Source of the DNA: Rhodospirillales bacterium | GTDB lineage: Bacteria; Pseudomonadota; Alphaproteobacteria; Acetobacterales; Acetobacteraceae | NCBI GenBank assembly: GCA_025352915.1 | Contig: JANXSA010000139.1 | Span: forward strand, 1 to 6,791 | Direction: 5' to 3' | Length of the DNA stretch: 6,791 bases | Part shown: positions 1 through 4,817 of the stretch, one piece after another | Layout: every line of letters begins with the position of its first letter | How positions within the stretch are numbered: the stretch's first letter is position 1 | Made by a program: the position numbers and the translations under genes | Notes under the pieces: generated by a model | Told to the model about the DNA's origin: nothing | What the model saw: only the letters and a program-made list of their open reading frames with translations | The model's database searches: none

Positions 1-546
1 CCGGATCACGCGATTCTGGTCCAGCAGCGTCAGCTTGCCTTCCACTTCCAGCACGCGCTGGATCACGAACATCACGTCCGGGCGGCCGGCGTCGTACTCG
101 TCGAACACCAGGGCGCAGGCATGCTGCAACGTCCAAGGCAGGATGCCCTCGCGGAATTCGGTGATCTGCTTGCCATCCTTCAGGACGATGGCGTCCTTGC
201 CGATCAGGTCGATACGGCTGATGTGGCTGTCCAGGTTCACCCGGATGCACGGCCAGTTCAGCCGGGCGGCAACCTGTTCGATATGCGTCGATTTGCCGGT
301 GCCATGGTAGCCCTGGATCATCACCCGGCGGTTGAAGGCAAAGCCCGCCACGATGGCGAGCGTGGTTTCCTTGTCGAAGCGATAAGTCGGATCGACATCC
401 GGCACATGCTCGGTGCGCAGCGTGAACGCCGGCACCTGAAGGTCGGAATCGATTCCGAACACCTCGCGGGCATTGACGGTGGTGTCCGGCGCGTCGATCG
501 CCGATGTCGGCGCAAGGCGGTCAGAGAGAGCGGCAACCTGGTTCAT
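1..546 (-). CDS. cobS: Cobaltochelatase subunit CobS, N-terminal part (3' end outside window)
   Basis: CobS is the AAA+ ATPase that works with CobT and CobN to insert Co2+ into hydrogenobyrinic acid a,c-diamide in aerobic cobalamin synthesis in the cytoplasm. The frame is open from an ATG at 546 to the window edge and gives 182 residues; family members run to about 330, so roughly the last 45% is missing. Residues 21-41 (DTTVNAREVFGIDSDFQ, then VPAF) are the characteristic CobS N-terminal segment. GYHGTGKST at 79-87 is the Walker A motif, and LVFDEYDAGRPDVMF from about residue 146 contains Walker B with D149 and E150. The downstream stretch up to TLLDQNRVIR also reads like known CobS proteins. 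The ATG at 546 fits the family's start; an AGGA about 13 bases upstream is a weak ribosome site. The 166-bp gap to the J-domain gene suggests its own promoter. The missing part should hold sensor 2 and the arginine finger. Confidence 0.96.
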   Translation of the reverse strand, partial: MNQVAALSDRLAPTSAIDAPDTTVNAREVFGIDSDLQVPAFTLRTEHVPDVDPTYRFDKETTLAIVAGFAFNRRVMIQGYHGTGKSTHIEQVAARLNWPCIRVNLDSHISRIDLIGKDAIVLKDGKQITEFREGILPWTLQHACALVFDEYDAGRPDVMFVIQRVLEVEGKLTLLDQNRVIR

Positions 547-574
547 AGGCCAGCGATCCTGTGGTTTCCGGGAT

Positions 575-603
575 AGAATACGCCCGGGTTGCGGCGTTGT
601 GTA
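575..603 (-). promoter_or_regulatory. Predicted cobS promoter
   Basis: On the minus strand, TACACA (598-603) and TATTCT (575-580) are separated by exactly 17 bp, each matching 4 of 6 bases of the sigma-70 consensus. They lie about 30-55 bp upstream of the cobS ATG. The -35 hexamer sits mostly inside one copy of a 14-bp direct repeat, as expected of a regulated promoter. Sequence-only prediction. Confidence 0.4.
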
Positions 604-642
604 GCCATGCGGGATGCAGTTATGCGGAGTGTAGCCATGCGG
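599..642. repeat. Exact 14-bp direct repeat, 30-bp period, upstream of cobS
   Basis: GTGTAGCCATGCGG occurs at 599-612 and again at 629-642, exactly 30 bp apart, about three helical turns. A shorter ATGCGG lies between them (622-627). Two tandem sites on one DNA face in front of a gene are a common operator arrangement. The regulator is unknown. Confidence 0.6.
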
Positions 643-665
643 TCGCCGCCGGGCCAACCGGCGAC
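642..665. other. GC-rich inverted repeat between the J-domain gene and cobS
   Basis: GTCGCCG (642-648) and CGGCGAC (659-665) are perfect reverse complements around a 10-nt loop. An alternative register, CGCCGG (647-652) with CCGGCG (658-663), leaves a 5-nt loop. It follows the J-domain gene on the minus strand by about 50 bp but no T-tract comes after it, so an intrinsic terminator is unlikely. It could attenuate read-through into cobS or stabilise the mRNA 3' end. Confidence 0.4.
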
Positions 666-712
666 ATGACCAGCCCAGCTCAAATCGAAGCAATCAATCC
701 GGCGCGCCGCGA

Positions 713-1300
713 TCATCCCGCGGCCGCCATCCGTGGTTCAGGAGCGATCTTACCACGCAGCGCGGCATACGCCAGATTGATCGATTTCAACCGTTCCTCC
801 GCCGCACGATCGCCGCCATTGGCATCCGGGTGGTGGCGCTTGGCCAGCGCGTGATAGCGCGCCTTCAGCTCGTCCATCGTCACCGGCCACCCCAGCCCGA
901 GCGTCGCCAGCGGCTCGCGCAACTCGGCCGGCGTCTGCTCCGCCTGGTTGCGCCGCGGGCGTTCATGAAAGGCCGACAGGATCGACATCGGGTCATGCAA
1001 TGCGGCATCCGGCAGCCCGGTGGCACCCAGCCGGCCCAGCGGCCAGGTCGGGCGCTGCCAGGAGGTATCGGAACGCAGTTGCGCCTCGATCTGGGCGGGC
1101 GACATGCCCTTGTAGAAATCCCATGACGCATTGTAGGCGCGCACATGATCCAGGCAGAACCACCAATACTGGTTCAACGTCTGGCGCGAGCGCGGCGCGC
1201 GATACCCGGCCGCCGCACCGCAGCCCGGCATCTCGCAGACACGGCCGGTCGCCCCGGGATCGGGCGCATAGGCCCGGGAACGGGGTACACGACGGGTCAT
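713..1300 (-). CDS. J-domain protein of the cobS neighbourhood
   Basis: A 195-residue cytoplasmic protein with a C-terminal J-domain, the module that stimulates Hsp70/DnaK ATPase activity. The J-domain spans about residues 131-181 (LATLGLGWPVTMDELKARYH onward) with the HPD signature at 157-159. The N-terminal half carries C22, C27, C49 and H52 (VCEMPGC and WWFCLDHVRAYN), which may form a small zinc site. A conserved-looking block WDFYKGMS follows. There is no G/F-rich linker or DnaJ-type zinc finger, so it is a specialised J-protein rather than DnaJ. I chose the ATG at 1300, where MTRRVPRSRAYAP matches the start of its relatives. The frame stays open upstream to 1414, but that extension is low-complexity and overlaps the divergent promoter region. 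No clear Shine-Dalgarno is visible. The adjacent cobS suggests, without proving, that it chaperones cobaltochelatase assembly. Confidence 0.9.
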   Translation of the reverse strand: MTRRVPRSRAYAPDPGATGRVCEMPGCGAAAGYRAPRSRQTLNQYWWFCLDHVRAYNASWDFYKGMSPAQIEAQLRSDTSWQRPTWPLGRLGATGLPDAALHDPMSILSAFHERPRRNQAEQTPAELREPLATLGLGWPVTMDELKARYHALAKRHHPDANGGDRAAEERLKSINLAYAALRGKIAPEPRMAAAG

Positions 1301-1372
1301 GACGTGTTTTGTGGGCAAGTCCGCCGGCTTTGGGAAGGGGGATTCTCGCGCAGCGCCGATATGGCAGCCCCG

Positions 1373-1387
1373 ATTGGCACAGCCAAT
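1373..1387. promoter_or_regulatory. Perfect dyad in the bolA / J-domain divergent region
   Basis: ATTGGC (1373-1378) and GCCAAT (1382-1387) are exact inverted repeats around ACA, centred about 43 bp upstream of the bolA ATG and 80 bp upstream of the J-domain ATG. The size suits a small dimeric regulator. No convincing -35/-10 pair was found in the 122-bp gap, so which gene it would control is open. Confidence 0.35.
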
Positions 1388-1422
1388 TGCGCTACCGGGC
1401 CGGCTTCCCCACATATCTGCGC

Positions 1423-1722
1423 ATGGAACCCCGCGCCGCCCGCATCGATGCCCTGCTCCGCCAACACCTTGCCCCGGCGCTGATCCGCGTCCAGGACGAC
1501 AGCCAGCAACATGCCGGCCATGCCGGCGCCCGCCCCGGCGGCGAAACGCATTATTCCGTCCTGCTGGTGGCGGAAAGCTTCCACGGCCAGACCCGCATCG
1601 CCCGCTCGCGCGCCGTGCACGCGCTGCTCGAGCCGGAGTTCCAGGCCGGCCTGCACGCCCTGGCGCTGACCCTGCGCACGCCGGAGGAGCACGTGCGGAT
1701 TGCCGGCGGCCTCACAGAATGA
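1423..1722 (+). CDS. bolA: BolA family protein
   Basis: A 99-residue protein of the BolA family, small class II KH-like proteins that pair with monothiol glutaredoxins and bind [2Fe-2S] clusters in iron-sulfur trafficking and iron signalling. Recognisable blocks are HAGHAG at 30-35, GGETHYSVLLVAESFHG at 39-55, the helix TRIARSRAVHALLEPEF at 57-73, and LHALALTLRTPEE at 77-89 with the family's invariant histidine at H78. Its length is typical. The ATG at 1423 gives the usual N-terminus (MEPRAARIDALLRQHLAPAL). An in-frame upstream start at 1309 would add 38 residues unlike BolA. No Shine-Dalgarno precedes 1423, so translation may be leaderless or start weakly. It is divergent from the J-domain gene, the usual alphaproteobacterial arrangement. 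Confidence 0.94.
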   Translation: MEPRAARIDALLRQHLAPALIRVQDDSQQHAGHAGARPGGETHYSVLLVAESFHGQTRIARSRAVHALLEPEFQAGLHALALTLRTPEEHVRIAGGLTE

Positions 1723-1767
1723 GCAACGAACGACACGTATGGCGTGCATCAATTCGCAAACCAAGTT

Positions 1768-1779
1768 TCTACAAGTAGA
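1768..1779. other. Short AT-rich dyad in the bolA / ribbon-helix-helix gap
   Basis: TCTAC (1768-1772) and GTAGA (1775-1779) form a perfect 5-bp dyad around AA. It lies about 20 bp upstream of the predicted promoter of the ribbon-helix-helix gene and could be an operator half-site pair. Such a short dyad may also be chance. Confidence 0.25.
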
Positions 1780-1791
1780 CATTTTCAAAAT

Positions 1792-1820
1792 TTGCCAGAC
1801 TTGCGGTATCTACTTAGTCT
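1792..1820 (+). promoter_or_regulatory. Candidate promoter with overlapping dyad for the ribbon-helix-helix gene
   Basis: TTGCCA (1792-1797, 5 of 6 consensus) and TAGTCT (1815-1820, 3 of 6) are separated by 17 bp. A perfect inverted repeat, CAGACT (1796-1801) with AGTCTG (1816-1821), overlaps both hexamers, so a protein bound there would block polymerase. Transcription would start near 1827, just before the folded element at 1835. The weak -10 keeps confidence low. Confidence 0.35.
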
Positions 1821-1834
1821 GCATTCATTCACAA

Positions 1835-1898
1835 ACGCGTGGCGGAGCCGATTTAGGGTGGTATCGGACCGGCGATTGGTCGCTAATCCGCCTCGCGT
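1835..1898 (+). ncRNA. Putative structured leader RNA: three-way junction
   Basis: The 64-nt segment folds on paper into a three-way junction. The closing stem is ACGCG-T-GGCGGA (1835-1846) with TCCGCC-T-CGCGT (1887-1898): 11 pairs and one T-T mismatch. Inside it are hairpin 1, CCGAT (1848-1852) with ATCGG (1863-1867) and a 10-nt loop, and hairpin 2, GCGA (1872-1875), loop TTGG, TCGC (1880-1883). Together these use most of the enclosed bases. It is not a tRNA, having neither a T-loop motif nor an acceptor stem. It ends 82 nt before the start codon of the ribbon-helix-helix gene, so it could be a cis-acting leader or a separate small RNA. I do not recognise it as a known class. Confidence 0.5.
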
Positions 1899-1917
1899 AT
1901 CGGAAACATGACTTCGG

Positions 1918-1964
1918 GATGTGCCGGAACCAATCTATGCGGTTCGCATTCATTGCCCGGCATC
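1918..1964 (+). promoter_or_regulatory. Second stem-loop of the leader, directly before the ribosome site
   Basis: GATG (1918-1921) pairs with CATC (1961-1964), and CCGG (1924-1927) with CCGG (1957-1960) across a 2-nt bulge. An inner stem GAACC (1927-1931) with GGTTC (1941-1945) closes a 9-nt loop. The structure stops four bases before the AAGGAGG at 1969, so its folding or unfolding could affect ribosome access. Confidence 0.4.
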
Positions 1965-1968
1965 CAAA

Positions 1969-1975
1969 AAGGAGG
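1969..1975 (+). promoter_or_regulatory. Near-perfect Shine-Dalgarno of the ribbon-helix-helix gene
   Basis: AAGGAGG lies 5 nt before the ATG at 1981. It is the strongest ribosome site in the window and fixes that start against an in-frame open stretch reaching upstream to 1921. Confidence 0.85.
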
Positions 1976-1980
1976 ACACC

Positions 1981-2313
1981 ATGGGCACCAGCCGCCTTGT
2001 CAATCGCAACGTGACGTCCACCAGCGGCCGCACCAGCATGCGCCTTGAACCCGAATTGTGGGCGGCGCTGGAGGAAATCTGCCACCGCGAGGGCATGACC
2101 CTTGCCGACCTGGTCAAATCAATCGAACAGCGCACCCGCCCAGGTGGCCGCACCAGCGCCGTGCGCGTCTTCGTGCTCACCTATTTCCGCAACGCGGGCA
2201 ACGAGGACAGTCATCGCCGGGCGGGCCACGGCATGCTCGAACAACTGGCCGACACCCCGGAATCGCCCTGGCGCTCGGCGCAGCGCAACGGCAATTCGGC
2301 GTCTCCAGCCTAA
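1981..2313 (+). CDS. Ribbon-helix-helix domain protein (RHH_4-like)
   Basis: A 110-residue protein. Residues about 11-71 match the alphaproteobacterial ribbon-helix-helix domain. They comprise a beta strand in RTSMRLEPE (17-25), helix 1 WAALEEICHREG (27-38), the turn MTLADLVKSI (39-48), then RTSAVRVFVLTYFRNAG (57-73). Proteins with this fold usually bind DNA as dimers through the paired N-terminal strands, so a transcriptional regulator is the natural inference, though members of this subfamily are largely uncharacterised. The C-terminal 35 residues (RRAGHGMLEQLADTPESPW and beyond) look disordered. The ATG at 1981 is fixed by AAGGAGG. Its stop codon is one base from the stop of the convergent DUF2889 gene. 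The 258-bp upstream gap with dyads, repeats and folded elements suggests strong regulation, possibly autoregulation. Confidence 0.88.
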   Translation: MGTSRLVNRNVTSTSGRTSMRLEPELWAALEEICHREGMTLADLVKSIEQRTRPGGRTSAVRVFVLTYFRNAGNEDSHRRAGHGMLEQLADTPESPWRSAQRNGNSASPA

Positions 2314-2314
2314 T

Positions 2315-2950
2315 TCAATCCGCCGCTACAGCCGGGGCGCGGTTCGCCGCGTCCCCGGTATACAAAAGCGGCCACCGCTTGCGCACCACCGCCCCGGCAC
2401 TGGAATAGGCGAAACAGGTGTTCACCTGCGCCGTCGAGCCGGCTTCGTCGCCAGTTTCCGCCCGCAATACCACGCTGGGGTCCAGCCGCTGCGCTTCCGC
2501 CAGCGCCCGTGCGCGCGCCCGCTCCCGCACCGGCCACATCGTCTGGTGCGCCACCGTACCGATCTGTTGCAGCATCTCGCGGATATGGGTGCAGCCCAGC
2601 GGGCCGCGCAGCCGTTCATTCGCCGCCTTCAGGAACCCGGCCTTCAGCGCCAGGCCCACCAGCGCGCCCATGTTCTCCGCCCCGCCGCCGCAATTGGTAT
2701 AGGGGCTGTGCAGCGTCACCGCCTCGCAGGCGACAATGTTCAGCCGGTCATCCACCGTCATCCGCACCAGCATCTCATGCAGCGGCCGGCCTGCGGGAAT
2801 CTCGTCGCTGTCGTCATTGGCAAACGTATACGGCTTGGTGTCCACCAGCCGCGCATCCACGTCTAACAACCCGTCCTCGCGCAGAAAACCCTGCACCTCA
2901 ATCCGGCGCGTATGCATCAGTTCGCGCTTCACCGGCTCGCTCAGTGCCAT
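2315..2950 (-). CDS. DUF2889 family protein
   Basis: A 211-residue soluble protein that I recognise as DUF2889, a family of unknown function. Matching blocks are the N-terminus LSEPVKRELMHTRRIEVQGF (3-22), LVDTKPYTF (35-43), RPLHEMLVRMTVDD (55-68), SPYTNC (82-87), GPLGCTHIREML (117-128) and VNTCFAYS (176-183). Conserved-looking H58, C87, C120, H122 and C179 could form a metal or catalytic site; this is inference. I see no signal peptide or membrane segment. I chose the ATG at 2950 because AAGGTGG lies 5 nt upstream and family members start in the same way. ATG 2968 (MNKVGP) and TTG 2980 are longer alternatives without a ribosome site. It stands alone on its strand, isolated from the upstream SDR gene by the hairpin block at 3028-3143. 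Confidence 0.88.
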   Translation of the reverse strand: MALSEPVKRELMHTRRIEVQGFLREDGLLDVDARLVDTKPYTFANDDSDEIPAGRPLHEMLVRMTVDDRLNIVACEAVTLHSPYTNCGGGAENMGALVGLALKAGFLKAANERLRGPLGCTHIREMLQQIGTVAHQTMWPVRERARARALAEAQRLDPSVVLRAETGDEAGSTAQVNTCFAYSSAGAVVRKRWPLLYTGDAANRAPAVAAD

Positions 2951-3027
2951 CGGCCCCACCTTGTTCATGCTGCACTGCAACAGGGCATAGCAGAGTGGCG
3001 GGAAGGCGCAAGCAGGCAGGGAAGAGT

Positions 3028-3143
3028 CTTCTTTTTGTGAACAAAAAGAAGCAAAAAAACTTCATCCATTTTGGCCGAGACTCGGTGACTGGCACCCGGC
3101 CAAATGGATAAAAGTTTTTTGGTTCTTTTTTTCAAAAAAGAAC
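3028..3143. repeat. Triple-hairpin palindromic block, probable mobile or dispersed repeat
   Basis: Three consecutive hairpins form one large imperfect palindrome. Hairpin A is CTTCTTTTTG (3028-3037) with CAAAAAGAAG (3042-3051) and loop TGAA. Hairpin B has 23-nt arms at 3054-3076 and 3098-3120. Hairpin C is GTTCTTTTTT (3122-3131) with AAAAAAGAAC (3134-3143). A and C are related to each other, so the outer parts of the block are themselves inverted copies. Inside the loop of B, CCGAG-A-CTCGG (3075-3085) is a further dyad. The block starts 4 nt after the SDR stop. It resembles short A/T-tract palindromes that I associate with Acetobacteraceae intergenic regions; copy number could not be checked. 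Confidence 0.65.
3054..3120. terminator. Bidirectional intrinsic terminator (hairpin B)
   Basis: The stem has a GC core GGCC/GGCC with A-tracts on its 5' side and T-tracts on its 3' side read from either strand, the hallmark of a bidirectional Rho-independent terminator. The arms match after a one-base shift in the middle, around ATCCATTT on one strand. On the minus strand it follows the SDR stop by about 28 bp and would end the thioesterase-permease-SDR operon before the DUF2889 gene. Confidence 0.6.
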
Positions 3144-3147
3144 GCCT

Positions 3148-3840
3148 TCAAATCCCGCCATTAACATCAACTGTCGTACACGTCACAAAGCTGGCATCAT
3201 CGCTGGCCAGGAACGCTACCACCGAGGCGATCTCCTCCGGCTCGCCGATCCGCCCCAGCGCGCTGGACAGCGCCCGCCTCCGCGCCCCGGCCGGCACCTG
3301 CGCCCCCATCGCGGTATCGATCAGCCCCGGCGCGATGGCGTTCACCCGAATGCCGTACTGGCCAAGCTGACGTCCCATGCTCTTGGTCATGTTGATCACT
3401 GCCGCCTTCGAAGCGCCGTATTCCACCGAGGTGCTGCCCAACTGCCCGGCCAGCGAGGCGGTGGCGATGATCGACCCGCCCTGCTTCTCGGCAATCAGCC
3501 GCTTAGCCACCCATTGCGCCGCGAAGTAGGGCGCCCGCAGGTTGATCGCCAGCACATCGTCGAACTGCGCCGCGGGCACATCGAGGAAACTGTCCGACGC
3601 CCGATAGATACCGGCATTGTTGAACAGCACCCGGATCAGCCCCTGCTCGGCCTCGATCACAGCGAAAACCTCGGCCATCCGGTCCAGATCGGTCATGTCG
3701 CACTGGTAGTACGGCCAGTTGCCGCTGCTGTCGGCGCCGATATCCACGCCCACGGCACGATAGCCATCCTGCGCCAGCCGGCGACAGGTCGCCGCTCCGA
3801 TGCGGCCGTTCGACCCCGTGATGACGGCAACCTTGGTCAT
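3148..3840 (-). CDS. SDR-family NAD(P)-dependent oxidoreductase
   Basis: A 230-residue classical short-chain dehydrogenase/reductase that would reduce or oxidise a carbonyl/alcohol with NAD(P)(H). It shows the cofactor motif TGSNGRIG (8-15), D33 near the end of beta 2, CDMTD (47-51), NNAG (74-77), N100, and the catalytic set S129, Y141 and K145 (YGASK). Further on are the PGLIDT segment (171-176) and a C-terminal VDVNGGI. The acidic D33 after beta 2 favours NAD(H) over NADP(H), an inference. The ATG at 3840 is preceded by GGGGAAG 4 nt upstream; longer readings have no family support. It is the last gene of an operon, 31 bp behind the AEC permease gene, and is followed at once by the terminator block. 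The substrate cannot be told from sequence. Confidence 0.92.
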   Translation of the reverse strand: MTKVAVITGSNGRIGAATCRRLAQDGYRAVGVDIGADSSGNWPYYQCDMTDLDRMAEVFAVIEAEQGLIRVLFNNAGIYRASDSFLDVPAAQFDDVLAINLRAPYFAAQWVAKRLIAEKQGGSIIATASLAGQLGSTSVEYGASKAAVINMTKSMGRQLGQYGIRVNAIAPGLIDTAMGAQVPAGARRRALSSALGRIGEPEEIASVVAFLASDDASFVTCTTVDVNGGI

Positions 3841-3871
3841 GGCGCTTCCCCGTTTCTGGTGACCGCCATGC

Positions 3872-4813
3872 TCACCCGATCCGCAGCACCACCACAAGGG
3901 CCGAGACGGTGAACACCGAGGCAATGGTCGACAGCAGGATCGTCGCCGAGGCGCCGGCCACGAAACGGTCGTATTCGCGGGCGAGCACGAAACAGTTGGC
4001 TGCACTCGGCAGGGCCGCCAGCAACAGCGCCGACTTTGCCCACATGTCGTCCATCCCGGGATAGAAGGCGAGCAACCCGAAGGCCAGCGCGGGCTGGAGG
4101 ATCACCTTGCCGAAGGTAGCCAATCCGACCTCGCCCCAGTCGCGCGGAAATCCCTGGTCGCTGAGAAAATGCCCGATCGCGAACAGCGCACACGGCCCGG
4201 CCGCACTGGCCAGCAGGTCGAGAAACCGCTGCACCGGATCCGGCACCGGGATCGCCAAGGCGGACACCAGCATCCCCAGCACGACAGCCTGCATGATCGG
4301 GCTGCGCCCAACGGCGACCGCCACCCGTGCCAAGGCGGCACTGCGGGAAACCGGCGGGTTGTCGCCGCCGAACTCGACGATCACCAGCGCCAGGGTCAAC
4401 AGCCCGGCCGCCCCCAGCACCACCGCCAGCGTTGCCGGCAAGGCGCCCTGCGGCCCGAACGCGGCGATGCACAACGGAATGCCCATATAGCCGACATTGC
4501 CGAACGCGGCGGCCAGGCCATGCAGGCTCATATGCGCCAGCCCCGCCCCGACGGCGATGCGCGCCGCCAGCATGCCGATCACGTAGGTCGCCAACATCGA
4601 ACCGCCGAACACGATGGCAAAATCCAGGTTGACGATCTCGTCCAGCTTCACCCGCGCCAGTGCGGCGAACAGCATCGCCGGCAGCGCGAACCAGGTGACG
4701 AAGCCGTTCAGCGCCGTGGTGCCATGCTCCCCCAATAGCCGCAGCCGCCCGCCGAGCCAGCCAATGCCGACCAGCGCGAAAACCGGAAATGCAACCGTCA
4801 GGATCGCCTGCAT
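3872..4813 (-). CDS. AEC-family (auxin efflux carrier-type) permease
   Basis: A 313-residue inner-membrane protein of the auxin efflux carrier (AEC) family, secondary transporters that usually move small carboxylates or related organic anions. About ten hydrophobic segments are visible, near residues 2-20, 37-53, 64-84, 96-117, 125-148, 171-190, 203-217, 228-249, 259-279 and 287-310, in the usual five-plus-five arrangement. Family blocks are FVTWFALPAMLF (38-49), GNVGYMGIPL (105-114), KVILQP (236-241) and ALPSAANCFVLAREY (267-281). The length is typical. The start ATG at 4813 lies 4 bp after the thioesterase stop, with GAGG close upstream, so the two are probably translationally coupled. Its SDR and thioesterase neighbours suggest a shared acid or acyl-CoA-related substrate, but the link is conjecture. 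Confidence 0.92.
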   Translation of the reverse strand: MQAILTVAFPVFALVGIGWLGGRLRLLGEHGTTALNGFVTWFALPAMLFAALARVKLDEIVNLDFAIVFGGSMLATYVIGMLAARIAVGAGLAHMSLHGLAAAFGNVGYMGIPLCIAAFGPQGALPATLAVVLGAAGLLTLALVIVEFGGDNPPVSRSAALARVAVAVGRSPIMQAVVLGMLVSALAIPVPDPVQRFLDLLASAAGPCALFAIGHFLSDQGFPRDWGEVGLATFGKVILQPALAFGLLAFYPGMDDMWAKSALLLAALPSAANCFVLAREYDRFVAGASATILLSTIASVFTVSALVVVLRIG

Positions 4814-4817
4814 CGCC

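Larger units (their letters stand above)
1745..1836. repeat. Imperfect 17-bp direct repeat upstream of the ribbon-helix-helix gene
   Basis: TGCATCAATTCGCAAAC (1745-1761) and TGCATTCATTCACAAAC (1820-1836) match at 14 of 17 positions, 75 bp apart. A partial third copy, GCATTCATT, lies at 1946-1954. The first two copies flank the predicted promoter at 1792-1820. Confidence 0.4.

Noticed and set aside
1309..1422. N-terminal extension of BolA from an upstream start
   Set aside because: The extra 38 residues do not resemble BolA, and the ATG at 1423 gives a normal family length.
1835..1898. tRNA gene
   Set aside because: The stem lengths, the lack of a TTCRA T-loop and anticodon arm, and the three-way rather than four-way layout exclude it.
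1700..2014. Plus-strand open frame between bolA and the ribbon-helix-helix gene, with repeated CINSQTKF / CIHSQTRG
   Set aside because: It overlaps bolA and the start of the next gene, lacks a ribosome site, and the peptide repeat merely mirrors the DNA direct repeat at 1745/1820.
2102..2866. Plus-strand open frame of 254 codons opposite the DUF2889 gene
   Set aside because: It begins inside the ribbon-helix-helix gene and runs antisense to a recognised protein family; composition is Arg/Pro/Ala-rich with no domain.
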